Positions 16,172 to 24,341 of a stretch of 64,000 nucleotides of DNA are shown here, one piece after another. The stretch is from positions 1 through 64,000 of the forward strand of contig JAIXSA010000054.1 of NCBI GenBank assembly GCA_027484915.1, written 5' to 3'. Every line of letters begins with the position of its first letter. Position 1 is the first letter of the stretch. The notes under the pieces are model-generated. The model was not told where the DNA came from and did not search any database. It was given only the letters and a program-made list of their open reading frames with translations. Source of the stretch: Paracoccaceae bacterium (lineage in GTDB: Bacteria > Pseudomonadota > Alphaproteobacteria > Rhodobacterales > Rhodobacteraceae). The position numbers and the translations under genes are program-made.

Positions 16172-17077
16172 TCACGCCACGCGGTTGCGCCAGCACTCGG
16201 CGATGTAGGTCGCGGTCATCAGGTCCAGATGCGCCCCGCCGCCGTTCTTGGCGATGGTGATCTCATCGTCGGACCGGCGCACGAACAGCGCCGGGTCGTC
16301 GTAGAAATCGGCGATGATGTCAGCCACGGTGATCGCGCCCGAGGCGATGGGGTCCATGATCTCGCCGATGTGGTGGACCGTGGTGGCCCGGGCATCGACG
16401 AAGACCCGGGCGCGGGCCATCGCCCGGTCGTCCACCTCGCGCATGGCGGGGGTATAGGCCCCGATCAGATCGAGGTGCTGGCCCGGTTGCAGCCAGGTGC
16501 CCCGGATCAAAGGGGCCTTCGCCATCGTCGCGCAGCAGATGATGTCCGCCTTGCGTACCGCGGCCTCAAGATCGTCAGCCACCGGCAGGCCCATCGCCTC
16601 GGCTGTAGCACGGGTCCGACTCCAGGTGGTGAAGCGGGCCTCGGGGAAGATGCTGGAATAGGCTTCGACCATGCTGCGCGCCACCACGCCCGCACCGACG
16701 AGAAGGATCTCGCGGCTGTCCTTGCGTGCAAGGCGGCTGGCCGACAGCAGGCTGTCGCCGGCCGTCTTCCACTTGGTCACCAGGTGGAAGTCGATGAGCG
16801 CGGTCAACTCTCCGGTCACGTCGTCGAACAGGTTGACGATGCCGTTGATCGTCGGCACCCCGCGCGCGGCGTTTCCGGGGACGATGGTGCCGATCTTGAC
16901 CAGGGATCCCAACCCGTCGATCCAGGCCGCACGGTCCAGAAGCGTATCCTCGCCGCGATAGAGGAAGATGTCCTTGATCTCGGCCCTTGGGAGGCGGTGT
17001 CCGGCCTCGAGCGCCCGGGTAAGGCCCTGCCAGTCCAGAAGGTGTTCGGCGTCCAGCCCGATGGTTTCGACCGTCAT
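16172..17077 (-). CDS. Ornithine cyclodeaminase / mu-crystallin family protein
   Basis: The 301-aa enzyme has the NAD-binding turn EILLVGAGVVARSMVEAY and the family segments GVPTINGIVNLFDDVTGELTA and LIGAYTPAMREVDD. Members include ornithine cyclodeaminase, alanine dehydrogenase (archaeal type), ketimine reductase and lysine cyclodeaminase, so the exact substrate is open. Its ATG overlaps the stop of the HAD gene upstream, and an EamA exporter heads the unit, so the operon probably handles an amino-acid-like compound. It ends 3 bases from the convergent cysA. Confidence 0.85.
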   Translation of the reverse strand: MTVETIGLDAEHLLDWQGLTRALEAGHRLPRAEIKDIFLYRGEDTLLDRAAWIDGLGSLVKIGTIVPGNAARGVPTINGIVNLFDDVTGELTALIDFHLVTKWKTAGDSLLSASRLARKDSREILLVGAGVVARSMVEAYSSIFPEARFTTWSRTRATAEAMGLPVADDLEAAVRKADIICCATMAKAPLIRGTWLQPGQHLDLIGAYTPAMREVDDRAMARARVFVDARATTVHHIGEIMDPIASGAITVADIIADFYDDPALFVRRSDDEITIAKNGGGAHLDLMTATYIAECWRNRVA

Positions 17078-17697
17078 ATACCGGCTTCCTTTCTTGTAAG
17101 CAGCTCCTCGGCAACCAGGCGCTCCGCCCAGCCCCGCCAGCTTTCGAACTGGTGCGTGCGCCAGCCTCGGCGGGCGGCGGCGACGATATTTTCCGCCTTG
17201 TCGTCGGCGAAGATCAGGCGGTCAGGGGGCAGGCCGCAGTCCTCCTCGACCGCCTGATAGATGCGGGGATCGGGTTTCGAGACACGCAAGCGGCCCGAGA
17301 CATATTCGCGGTCGAACTCGCCCAGGAAATCCAGCTTGTCCCGCGCCTCTTCGTAGGAATAGCTGCCGAAGTTGGTCAGGCAGAAGACCGGGACGCCCTT
17401 CGCCCTCAACGCGCGCAGAAGGGCGATTGAGCCTTCGATGCGGGGGCTCGCCAGCTCGATCCAGCGGTCGTACCACATCCGGATTTCCGGTGCCCAGTCG
17501 GGGTAACGGTCGGCCCAGTCGTAGATCGTCTCGCGGAAGAGGGCACCGTCGTCGACCAGCGCGTTCATGTGGTGCAGGTCCACCGCGCCGAACAGGGCGC
17601 GGCGCCGCTCCTCACCCAAGACGCGGTCGTAAAAGGCCTCGGGCTGCCAGCGGGTCAGCACGTTGCCGATGTCGAATATCACTGCCTCAGGCTGCAT
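17074..17697 (-). CDS. HAD-superfamily hydrolase, YihX-like
   Basis: The 207-aa protein has HAD motif I as FDIGNVLT, the variant also seen in YihX-type sugar phosphatases. Motif II is CLTNFG, the motif III Lys is in SKPDPRIY, and motif IV is IFADDKAENI. A cap domain of about 70 residues (EERRRALFGAVDLHHMNALV onward) follows motif I. It likely removes phosphate from a small metabolite. It overlaps both neighbours: 4 bases with the ornithine-cyclodeaminase-like gene and 11 with the transporter gene. Confidence 0.85.
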   Translation of the reverse strand: MQPEAVIFDIGNVLTRWQPEAFYDRVLGEERRRALFGAVDLHHMNALVDDGALFRETIYDWADRYPDWAPEIRMWYDRWIELASPRIEGSIALLRALRAKGVPVFCLTNFGSYSYEEARDKLDFLGEFDREYVSGRLRVSKPDPRIYQAVEEDCGLPPDRLIFADDKAENIVAAARRGWRTHQFESWRGWAERLVAEELLTRKEAGI

Positions 17698-18622
17698 CCG
17701 TTACCCGTTTCCGCACCGTTTCGCGCCAGATCACATAAAGGCCAGACCCGCAGATCAGCGCAATCCCCACCCAGGACACCGCGTCGGGGAAGGTGTCAAA
17801 GACCAGAAGGCCCCAAAGGATCGCCAGCGGCATGCCCACGTATTCGAAGGGCGCGATCAGCCCGGCCTCGGTGGTGCGATAGGCTTGCGTCACCATCAGG
17901 CCACCAATACCCACCGAAAGCCCCGTGGCGAGAAACACAGGCCAGTCGTGCAGGGGCGGCCAGATCCAGGGGCGAAAAAGAAAGGCCCAGAGCCCGTCCT
18001 TCTCTGCCAGATGCCCGTCGCCGACCCACAGACCCATGCATAGGCTGACCACGATAAACCCGGCCTGCACGTAGAAGGACAGGGTCATCGCGCTTTCGGT
18101 GCCGCCCATGTGACGCACCAGAAGGTTGCCCGAGGCATACATGACGGCCGAGATCAGGACCAGAAGCGCGGCCGGCTGGATCACCCCCGCGCCGGGGCGC
18201 AGCATCACGATCACGCCGACCATTCCGATGATCACCGCGGCCCAGCGCCGGGGGCCAACCTTCTCGCCCAGAAAGACGATGGACAGCAGGGTGATGATGA
18301 TCGGGCTGACATAGGCCACCGCCACCGCATCGGCGAGAGGCATGGTCGACAGCCCCACGAAATACGTGACGTTAGAGATCATCACGATCACCACTCGCAT
18401 CAGGTGCATCCGGGGCCGCCCGGTAACCAGTTGCGCAAAGCCGCGCTGGGAAATGCCGACCACGGTCAGAATGAAGGTCATCGCCACAAAGGCCCGGATC
18501 AGGATCACCTGGTGCAGCGCGTAGCCGTTCGAGAGGAACTTGATCGAGACGTCGTTGACCGAAAAGATCAGCGTGCCGCCGATGGCGAAAAGGATGCCGG
18601 TCAGGGCTTGCGAGCGTGCCAT
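17687..18622 (-). CDS. EamA/DMT-family transporter
   Basis: The 311-aa polytopic protein has ten predicted helices in two repeated EamA halves, with segments such as ADAVAVAYVSPIIITLLSIVFLGEKVGPRRW and the second-half counterpart. DMT proteins usually export amino acids, nucleosides or drugs by proton exchange. It is first in a three-gene leftward unit with a HAD phosphatase and an ornithine-cyclodeaminase-like enzyme, which hints at export or uptake of an amino-acid derivative. Confidence 0.85.
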   Translation of the reverse strand: MARSQALTGILFAIGGTLIFSVNDVSIKFLSNGYALHQVILIRAFVAMTFILTVVGISQRGFAQLVTGRPRMHLMRVVIVMISNVTYFVGLSTMPLADAVAVAYVSPIIITLLSIVFLGEKVGPRRWAAVIIGMVGVIVMLRPGAGVIQPAALLVLISAVMYASGNLLVRHMGGTESAMTLSFYVQAGFIVVSLCMGLWVGDGHLAEKDGLWAFLFRPWIWPPLHDWPVFLATGLSVGIGGLMVTQAYRTTEAGLIAPFEYVGMPLAILWGLLVFDTFPDAVSWVGIALICGSGLYVIWRETVRKRVTDAA

Positions 18623-18658
18623 GCGGGCAGAGAAGCCGGGGCTTTAGGTTCCGTCTGT

Positions 18659-18689
18659 CCTGCCCGCGACATCAGGTGGCGCGGGCAGG
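18659..18689. terminator. 10-bp hairpin between coiled-coil and EamA genes
   Basis: CCTGCCCGCG (18659-18668) and CGCGGGCAGG (18680-18689) form a perfect stem with an 11-base loop, 12 bases past the end of the coiled-coil gene. No T-tract follows on either strand. It probably ends the coiled-coil transcript or blocks 3' decay. Confidence 0.5.
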
Positions 18690-18700
18690 CAGCGGTGGCC

Positions 18701-19153
18701 TCAGGGGTTGGTGGCCGGGGCCGAGGCCGCATCGACCTGTGCCTGCAGCGCAGTCTTCTCGGCTTCCAGAGCGGCGACCTTCTCGGTCAGGGCAGCCAAT
18801 TCGGCCTTGGCGGCTTCCGCAGCCGTGGCGGCATCCGCCTCCAGCGCTGCGACCTTTGCCGCGAGGTCGGCCTTTTCGGTTTCCAGCGCGCTCAGCTTCT
18901 CCAGAATCGCCTTGCCCTCGGCCTCGACCGCCGCAGCGGCGTCGGCTGCGGCCTTGGCGGCGGCCTCCCCTTCGGCCTTCAGCGCGGCAAGCTCGTCGGC
19001 AAGCTTGGTCTTCTCGGCTTCCAGTGCCGTCACCGCCTCGGTCTTGGCGGCCAGGTCCGCGCCAAGGGCATTGCCCTTCTGGCTGGACTGGTAGGCGAAG
19101 AAGCCCAAGATCGCCGCCACCACCACCAGCACGATTGTCATCATGTTCCGCAT
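18701..19153 (-). CDS. Membrane-anchored coiled-coil protein, 150 aa
   Basis: One N-terminal helix (TIVLVVVAAILGFFAYQS) is followed by about 120 residues of nearly uninterrupted Ala/Glu/Lys/Leu heptads (repeats like LEAEKTxLAxxLAALKAE). The coil probably points into the periplasm as a rod. Several start codons are possible; ATG 19153 places the helix right at the N-terminus. Low-complexity coils match many unrelated proteins, so no family is assigned. It is flanked by a hairpin and appears to be a single-gene unit. Confidence 0.65.
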   Translation of the reverse strand: MRNMMTIVLVVVAAILGFFAYQSSQKGNALGADLAAKTEAVTALEAEKTKLADELAALKAEGEAAAKAAADAAAAVEAEGKAILEKLSALETEKADLAAKVAALEADAATAAEAAKAELAALTEKVAALEAEKTALQAQVDAASAPATNP

Positions 19154-19315
19154 CGTCAAACCCCCCATGTTTGTGGGGAAACCTATCCGCAACCTGATCC
19201 ATCGCACAACAGGCAAGCCCTAGTGCCCCGGGATCTCGGTTGACGAATGGTGAATGCCCGCAGGCAAGTCATTGGATGCAAAAGGTCCGACTCCGTGCCC
19301 ACGCGCGGGCAACCC

Positions 19316-19798
19316 CTATCTTGGCGCAGCGAAGACCTGCACCCAGTAGTAGCGCAAGGGGGCCGAGTTTCCCCGGATCGGCCGGTCATCCGCCTGGTAG
19401 ACCATCGCGATCCCCGTCTCGGTCATCCGGCAGTTCAGCATGTTCCGCCGGTGGCCCGCGCTGTTCAGCCACCCCGAGACGACCTGCCCAGCCGAACGAT
19501 ACCCGGCCGCGATGTTCTCGGCCGCGGTGGAGTAGCTGTAGCCCTGCCGCTTGATCCGGCTCGAGAAGCGCGAGCCGTCCTTGCCTGCATGTCCGAAGAA
19601 GTTCTGCTCGGCCATCGCCGTCGCATGCGCCCGCGCCGCCGCAGTCAGCCGCGCATCCAGCCGCAAGGGCTGGCACCCCGCCTTGGCCCGGGCAGCGTTG
19701 ACTGCGGACAGGACCGTCTCGGCCGGACTGGCCGCCGCAACCGGCGACGCCAGGGCCAGTGCGACGAGAAGCGCCTTAGCCCAGGATAGCCTGGGCAT
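19316..19798 (-). CDS. CAP/SCP-domain exported protein
   Basis: After a signal peptide (ALLVALALASPVAAAS), about 130 residues form a CAP domain. It shows the conserved helix start LSAVNAARAKAG, the first His (AAARAHATAMAEQNFFGH), the ENIAAGY segment and the closing GWLNSAGHRRNML. Bacterial CAP proteins are secreted, and most have no known function. The start overlaps the end of the S-formylglutathione hydrolase gene by 23 bases (ATG 19798; ATG 19810 is also possible), so it may be co-transcribed with it without a shared role. Confidence 0.85.
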   Translation of the reverse strand: MPRLSWAKALLVALALASPVAAASPAETVLSAVNAARAKAGCQPLRLDARLTAAARAHATAMAEQNFFGHAGKDGSRFSSRIKRQGYSYSTAAENIAAGYRSAGQVVSGWLNSAGHRRNMLNCRMTETGIAMVYQADDRPIRGNSAPLRYYWVQVFAAPR

Positions 19799-20606
19799 GG
19801 AACGACACATGGTCTTCCATGAAGGTCGAGACGAAGAAATAGCTGTGGTCATAGCCCTTCTGCATCCGGAACGTGCCGCCTTGGCGCGCCTGGGCCATCG
19901 CTTCGGCCAGCGCCTCGGGGCGGAGTTTGTCGAGAAACTGGTCAGCCGTCCCCTGGTCGATCAGCATCGGCCCGTCGAATCCCCGGCGCCGCATCAGCAC
20001 CGTCGCATCATGGGCCGCCCAAGACGACTCGTCGGGTCCGAGATAGGCAGAAAATTGCGGACGGCCCCAATCACTCGTCGTAGGGTTGCAAATCGGTGCG
20101 AAGGCCGAGACCGACTTGAAGCGTCCCGGAAAGCTCATCGCGATGGTCAGCGCACCGTGCCCGCCCATCGAATGGCCAGTGATCCCCTGCGCCTCTTCGG
20201 CCAGCGGAAAGGCGTTGAACAGGACGCGGGGCAGGTCCTCGGTGATGTAGTCCCACATCCGGAAATGCGGGGACCAGGGCGCCTGCGTCGCGTTCACGTA
20301 GAAGCCTGCCCCCTGACCCAGCGCGAAGTCGGCGTCGTTCGCCACCCCCTCGCCACGGGGCGAGGTGCCGGGGAAGACGAGCGCGATGCCCGCCTCGGCC
20401 GCCCAGCGCTGCGCCCCGGCCTTGATCATCGCGTTCTCATGCGTGCAGGTCAGGCCCGATAGGAACCACAGGACCGGCACCGGCCCGTCCTCTGCCTGCT
20501 GGGGCAGGAAAAGGCCGAAAGTCATGTCGCAGCCGGTGGATTGGGAGGCGTGGCTGTAGACGCCCTGGACGCCGCCGAAGGCCCGGTTTTCCGAGACGGT
20601 TTTCAT
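19776..20606 (-). CDS. fghA: S-formylglutathione hydrolase
   Basis: The 276-aa esterase begins MKTVSENRAFGG and has the family hallmarks LSGLTCTHENAMIKAGAQRWAAE, the nucleophile elbow GHSMGGHGAL, CNPTTSDWG, and the late Asp and His of the triad (DQGTADQF, YDHSYFF). It splits S-formylglutathione into formate and glutathione, the second step of glutathione-dependent formaldehyde removal. The matching formaldehyde dehydrogenase is not next to it. Its start overlaps the stop of the AEC carrier gene. Confidence 0.93.
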   Translation of the reverse strand: MKTVSENRAFGGVQGVYSHASQSTGCDMTFGLFLPQQAEDGPVPVLWFLSGLTCTHENAMIKAGAQRWAAEAGIALVFPGTSPRGEGVANDADFALGQGAGFYVNATQAPWSPHFRMWDYITEDLPRVLFNAFPLAEEAQGITGHSMGGHGALTIAMSFPGRFKSVSAFAPICNPTTSDWGRPQFSAYLGPDESSWAAHDATVLMRRRGFDGPMLIDQGTADQFLDKLRPEALAEAMAQARQGGTFRMQKGYDHSYFFVSTFMEDHVSFHAQAILG

Positions 20607-21538
20607 AGGTAGCCCCCCTGGCCGATCAGGGCGATCGCGGCTGTCACGGTCACAACCGAAGCGGCGGTGGACAACAGGATCGCGGTGGAAACGCGTTGTG
20701 GCGCAACACGGTAATGCTGCGCAAGGATGAAGACATTGCCCGCCACCGGCAAGGCCGCTGCGGCGATCATCACCCCGGCCTGGTAACCCGTCACGCCGAA
20801 CAGCCAGCAGGCCCCAGCCACGGCCAGAGGATGCAGGATCAGCTTTGAGAAGGAGAGCCAAGCCGCGACCTCCACCCGTTCCGCCGACCGGCCGGACAGC
20901 GAGGCCCCGATGGCAAAGAGGGCACAGGGGGTGGCGGCCGCCCCCAGCAGGGTCAGGAATTCGTTGACCGGAACGGGCAGCTCCATCCCGGTCGATCCCC
21001 ACAGGACACCCGACCCGACCGAGACGATCATCGGGTTCTTCACCAGTCCCATCCCGAGGATGCCGAAGGTCTGCGCGCTGACCCGACCTGCCCGCAGCCC
21101 GGTGATCACCATCGTCAGGATCGAGGAAAAGACGATCAGGTCGACCGCCAGCACCAGTAGCACCGGACCGACGGCCTCTGGCCCGAGGAGAAGCGCCAGC
21201 ATCGGAATGCCGAGGAAGCCCACGTTGCCGATGACCCCGGTATGGGCCTCGAACACCGCCTCTTCCCGGCTGACGCCGCGCGCCAGGGCGACGGCAGCCA
21301 CGATCAGCCAGACGACCGTAGTCGCAAGCAGGTAGGCAAAGACGAAGGGCCAGTTGAAGATCACCGAAACGTCAAGGTTCGCGGCGAAGCCGAACAGCAT
21401 GGCCGAGAGGGCGAAGTAGAAGACGAAGCGGGTGAGGTAGGCCGTCGCCTCTTCGGAGAAGAAGCGCGTCCGTCCGGCAAGGTAGCCGACCCCGATCAGC
21501 GCGAAGAACGGCAGGGTTTTCAGGAAGATCGCCAGCAT
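20603..21538 (-). CDS. AEC-family (auxin efflux carrier-like) permease
   Basis: This is a 311-aa inner-membrane protein of about ten helices with the AEC layout: first half starting FLKTLPFFALIGVGYLAGR, with the conserved GxxGxxGIPM-type segment (GVIGNVGFLGIPMLALLLG), then a second half with NVFILAQHY. Bacterial members move malate, malonate or other small organic acids. It is first in a coupled unit with fghA and the CAP-domain gene. Confidence 0.85.
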   Translation of the reverse strand: MLAIFLKTLPFFALIGVGYLAGRTRFFSEEATAYLTRFVFYFALSAMLFGFAANLDVSVIFNWPFVFAYLLATTVVWLIVAAVALARGVSREEAVFEAHTGVIGNVGFLGIPMLALLLGPEAVGPVLLVLAVDLIVFSSILTMVITGLRAGRVSAQTFGILGMGLVKNPMIVSVGSGVLWGSTGMELPVPVNEFLTLLGAAATPCALFAIGASLSGRSAERVEVAAWLSFSKLILHPLAVAGACWLFGVTGYQAGVMIAAAALPVAGNVFILAQHYRVAPQRVSTAILLSTAASVVTVTAAIALIGQGGYL

Positions 21539-21918
21539 CGCGCCGGGATGTCACGGGTGGCAGGAAAGGGCAAGTCTTGCGTCCCGGTGGGGATCGGGAA
21601 TCGGGCTGTCGCGGGTCGGACTATCGCCCGACTTCGAAACATTCAGTGCGGACGATGTGGCAAAAGCAGGGCGCCGCCCGGTCCCCGAGGCCGGAGTGAA
21701 CCCAGGCTATTGTTGCAACATCTTGCGACAATCCCAGGTTGCGGCGGCAGATTTGCCCCCATTTGCATGAGCAAGCGCATCAGTTCCGCTGTCACGGCCT
21801 TGGCGATTGTGGCGAAAAAGGACCGGAAAGCCTTCACGTTTTGGCCCAACTCATTGGCTACACGTAAAGAAACCGCACGTCCTTCTTGGGGGAAAGAAGG
21901 GCGCGGGAAGGGTGATTA
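21539..21918. other. 380-base divergent promoter region
   Basis: No gene is seen. This region lies between the leftward AEC gene and the rightward kinase gene and must contain both promoters. A 22-base imperfect palindrome sits at 21710-21731, and GTCGG/CCGAC repeats lie around 21615-21632. The kinase ribosome-binding site (GGGAAGGG) is at the right end. Confidence 0.5.
21710..21731. promoter_or_regulatory. Candidate operator palindrome upstream of the kinase gene
   Basis: TTGTTGCAA-CATC-TTGCGACAA has nine-base arms with one mismatch and a four-base centre, the geometry of a dimeric repressor site. It lies about 190 bases before the kinase start and about 170 before the AEC start. Confidence 0.35.
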
Positions 21919-23460
21919 ATGATGACCGCTGCCGCGCGCAAGTTTGACTCTGTCGATCTGGGGACCACAGCCGACGAGCTGCCCCCGGGAACCAAGCTGC
22001 TTTACGGGCAGTTCACCATCGAGTCCTTCGTCAACAGCGGCGGCTTCGGGATCGTCTACATCGCGCGCGACTCGCTGGACCGGCAGATAGTCATCAAGGA
22101 GTGCTTCCCCTCGACCTTCTGTCGCCGGATCGGCACGACGGTGGGCGCGCGGTCGCGGGCGCAGCAGGACGAATTCCGGGCGGCAGTGAAAAGCTTCATC
22201 CAGGAAGCGGTGACGCTGTCGCAGCTGGACCATCCCAACATCATCAAGGTCCACCACGTCTTCGAGGACAACGAGACCGCCTATATGGCGATGGACTACA
22301 TCGATGGGCCGGACCTTTTGCAAACCGTCGAGGGCACGGCACGGCCTCTGACGCCGAAAGAGATCGTCGCTTTCCTGCACACGATGCTGGATGCGCTGGA
22401 CCATGTGCATGACCGGGGCCTGCTGCACCGTGACTTGTCGCCCGACAACATGATCCTGAACAAGGCCACGGGCCAGCCGGTCCTGATCGATTTCGGGGCG
22501 TCGCGCAAGGAAGTGACGCGGAAAAGCCGGGCGCTTTCAGGTCTGCGCGTGGTCAAGGACGGCTATTCCCCGCAAGAGTTCTATGTCAGCGGCAGCAAAC
22601 AGGCGCCCTGCAGCGACCTTTATGCCCTGGCGGCCAGCTTCTACCACCTGATCACCGGCGAGACGCCCAAGACCTCGCAAGAGCGGCTGTCGGCCATTGC
22701 GGGGCGCGAAGGCGATCCGCTGCGCCCGCTGGCGGGACGGTTCAAGACCTATCCGCGCGGTTTTCTGGATGCGATCGACAAGGCGATGGCGATCTTCCCG
22801 CGCGACCGGCTGCAGTCGGTCGAGGAATGGCGGGCGATGCTGTCCAGCGAAGCCGCGCGGCCGGTTTCGGAACCGGTGATGCCGGCGGCCACGGTCGCGC
22901 GGACGGTCTCGGCTCCGCCCGCCGCTGCGCCACAGGCGATGGCCCCCGGCCCCGCCCCGGTGGTGGTCATCCAGTCTCCACGCGGGCCGCGCGATGTCTT
23001 GATGTCGTCTGCCGCTGCGGTCCTGCTGCTGGTTGGCCTTCTGTCGCTGCCGGACTTGCTGAACCGCAGCACCGAAGCGGCGGCTCCGGCGGTGACTGTG
23101 CCCACGGAAACGCTTGCCCTTGCAACCCCGGCGGCTGTCGAGGCAGCTCCCCCTGCCGCTGAGGTTCTGGCGGTTACCAACGTGCTGCGCCTGCCGGGTG
23201 GCTACGCCTTCGACGTCGTGGAGACCGCGACAGGGATGCAGACCGTCGTGTCCGAACTGCCGTCCGATCTGCAGGGGTCGGTCCAGGTTGGCGACATCCT
23301 GTTGGTATACTCCCCTACGGGCGAGACGCTGGGTACCGCAACTGCGCTGAGGGAAATTCTTTTGCGCGAATTTTCGAATGGAATTACAACTTACAGTTTT
23401 GTTGTTCGACGCGGTGACAGTACACTGGATGCGGAGTTCCGGCTTGGGGTGGCCGGCTAG
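21919..23460 (+). CDS. Membrane Ser/Thr protein kinase with PDZ-like C-terminus
   Basis: The 513-aa protein has a Hanks-type kinase domain (residues about 30-310): Gly loop NSGGFGIVY, Lys60 in VIKE, catalytic HRDLSPDN (170-177, with Ser in place of Lys at the usual HRDxK site) and DFGAS at 191. A Pro/Ala-rich linker and one membrane helix (about 360-381) lead to a 100-residue periplasmic domain whose VQVGDILLVYSPTGETL recalls a PDZ/HtrA peptide-binding fold. It is followed by FHA and PP2C genes, so it should phosphorylate partners read by the FHA protein and reset by the phosphatase. Confidence 0.88.
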   Translation: MMTAAARKFDSVDLGTTADELPPGTKLLYGQFTIESFVNSGGFGIVYIARDSLDRQIVIKECFPSTFCRRIGTTVGARSRAQQDEFRAAVKSFIQEAVTLSQLDHPNIIKVHHVFEDNETAYMAMDYIDGPDLLQTVEGTARPLTPKEIVAFLHTMLDALDHVHDRGLLHRDLSPDNMILNKATGQPVLIDFGASRKEVTRKSRALSGLRVVKDGYSPQEFYVSGSKQAPCSDLYALAASFYHLITGETPKTSQERLSAIAGREGDPLRPLAGRFKTYPRGFLDAIDKAMAIFPRDRLQSVEEWRAMLSSEAARPVSEPVMPAATVARTVSAPPAAAPQAMAPGPAPVVVIQSPRGPRDVLMSSAAAVLLLVGLLSLPDLLNRSTEAAAPAVTVPTETLALATPAAVEAAPPAAEVLAVTNVLRLPGGYAFDVVETATGMQTVVSELPSDLQGSVQVGDILLVYSPTGETLGTATALREILLREFSNGITTYSFVVRRGDSTLDAEFRLGVAG

Positions 23461-23498
23461 CTGCCATTGCCGAAACACAAGGACGGGGAGAGAAAGAC

Positions 23499-24341
23499 TT
23501 GAAGTTCCTGCGCACGATCTTTGGCGAGAATGACGAGCCCGGCCCGTCGGGAAGTCCGGCGGATATCGGTCCCGATCCTGTCATGGCCGCACTTGCCGAG
23601 CTTGAGGTGAAGCGCCTTCGCGAAGCGCTGGCCGCAGCGACTCCGCCCGCACCGCCGGAACCGGAGCCCGACGTCGAGATCCCGACGACCGTCGCCCGTC
23701 CCAGCCGGGTCGTGAAGGCCAAGGCCCCGCTGCCCGAAGGCGTCACCCTGCCCAGCCGCGGTATCTGGGACCTTGAGGATGAAGTCCCGAAACCCGCTGT
23801 CGAGGCCCTAGTCACTGCCGAAGCGCCGCGTCGTCCGACCCGGGCCAAAACGCGCGTCCTGGGCTTCGAGGCGCAGCCCACCGCCGTCGTGCCGCTGTTC
23901 GACGGCCTGGAGTCGCCTGCCATCGCCCCAGCCGCACCCGCCCCGGGGAAGGGCTACGTGATGTTTCCCGCAGGCTGGCTGGTGGTGAAGGATGGTCCCG
24001 GCAAGGGCGCCTCCTTTGCGCTGAGCCAGGGTGTATCGCAGATCGGCCGGGGGTCGGACCAGACGGTGTCGCTGGACTTCGGCGACATGGCGATCTCGCG
24101 CCAGAACCATGCTGCGATTGCCTATGATCCTGCAACGCATGAATTCCATGTCGGTCATGGCGGCAAGTCCAACCTTGTCCGCCTGAACGGCCACCCGCTT
24201 CTGGCCACCGAAACCGCCGCCGATGGGGATGAGATCCAGATCGGCGAGACGACGTTGGTGCTGAAGGTCCTGTGTTCGCCCGAGTTCAACTGGTCATCGT
24301 TCGAGGCCGAAGGAGACGGGCATGATATGGCGATCGCGTGA
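23499..24341 (+). CDS. FHA-domain protein
   Basis: The start is TTG 23499, with GGGGAG upstream. The 280-aa protein has about 160 residues of disordered, Pro/Ala/Glu-rich sequence with several Thr that could be kinase targets. A C-terminal FHA domain (about 162-265) follows, with the phosphothreonine-pocket residues in QIGRGSDQTVSL, AISRQNHA and RLNGHPL. FHA domains bind phospho-Thr and so connect the kinase to downstream partners. No signal peptide or membrane helix is seen, so it is cytosolic. Its end overlaps the phosphatase gene by 20 bases. Confidence 0.87.
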   Translation: MKFLRTIFGENDEPGPSGSPADIGPDPVMAALAELEVKRLREALAAATPPAPPEPEPDVEIPTTVARPSRVVKAKAPLPEGVTLPSRGIWDLEDEVPKPAVEALVTAEAPRRPTRAKTRVLGFEAQPTAVVPLFDGLESPAIAPAAPAPGKGYVMFPAGWLVVKDGPGKGASFALSQGVSQIGRGSDQTVSLDFGDMAISRQNHAAIAYDPATHEFHVGHGGKSNLVRLNGHPLLATETAADGDEIQIGETTLVLKVLCSPEFNWSSFEAEGDGHDMAIA

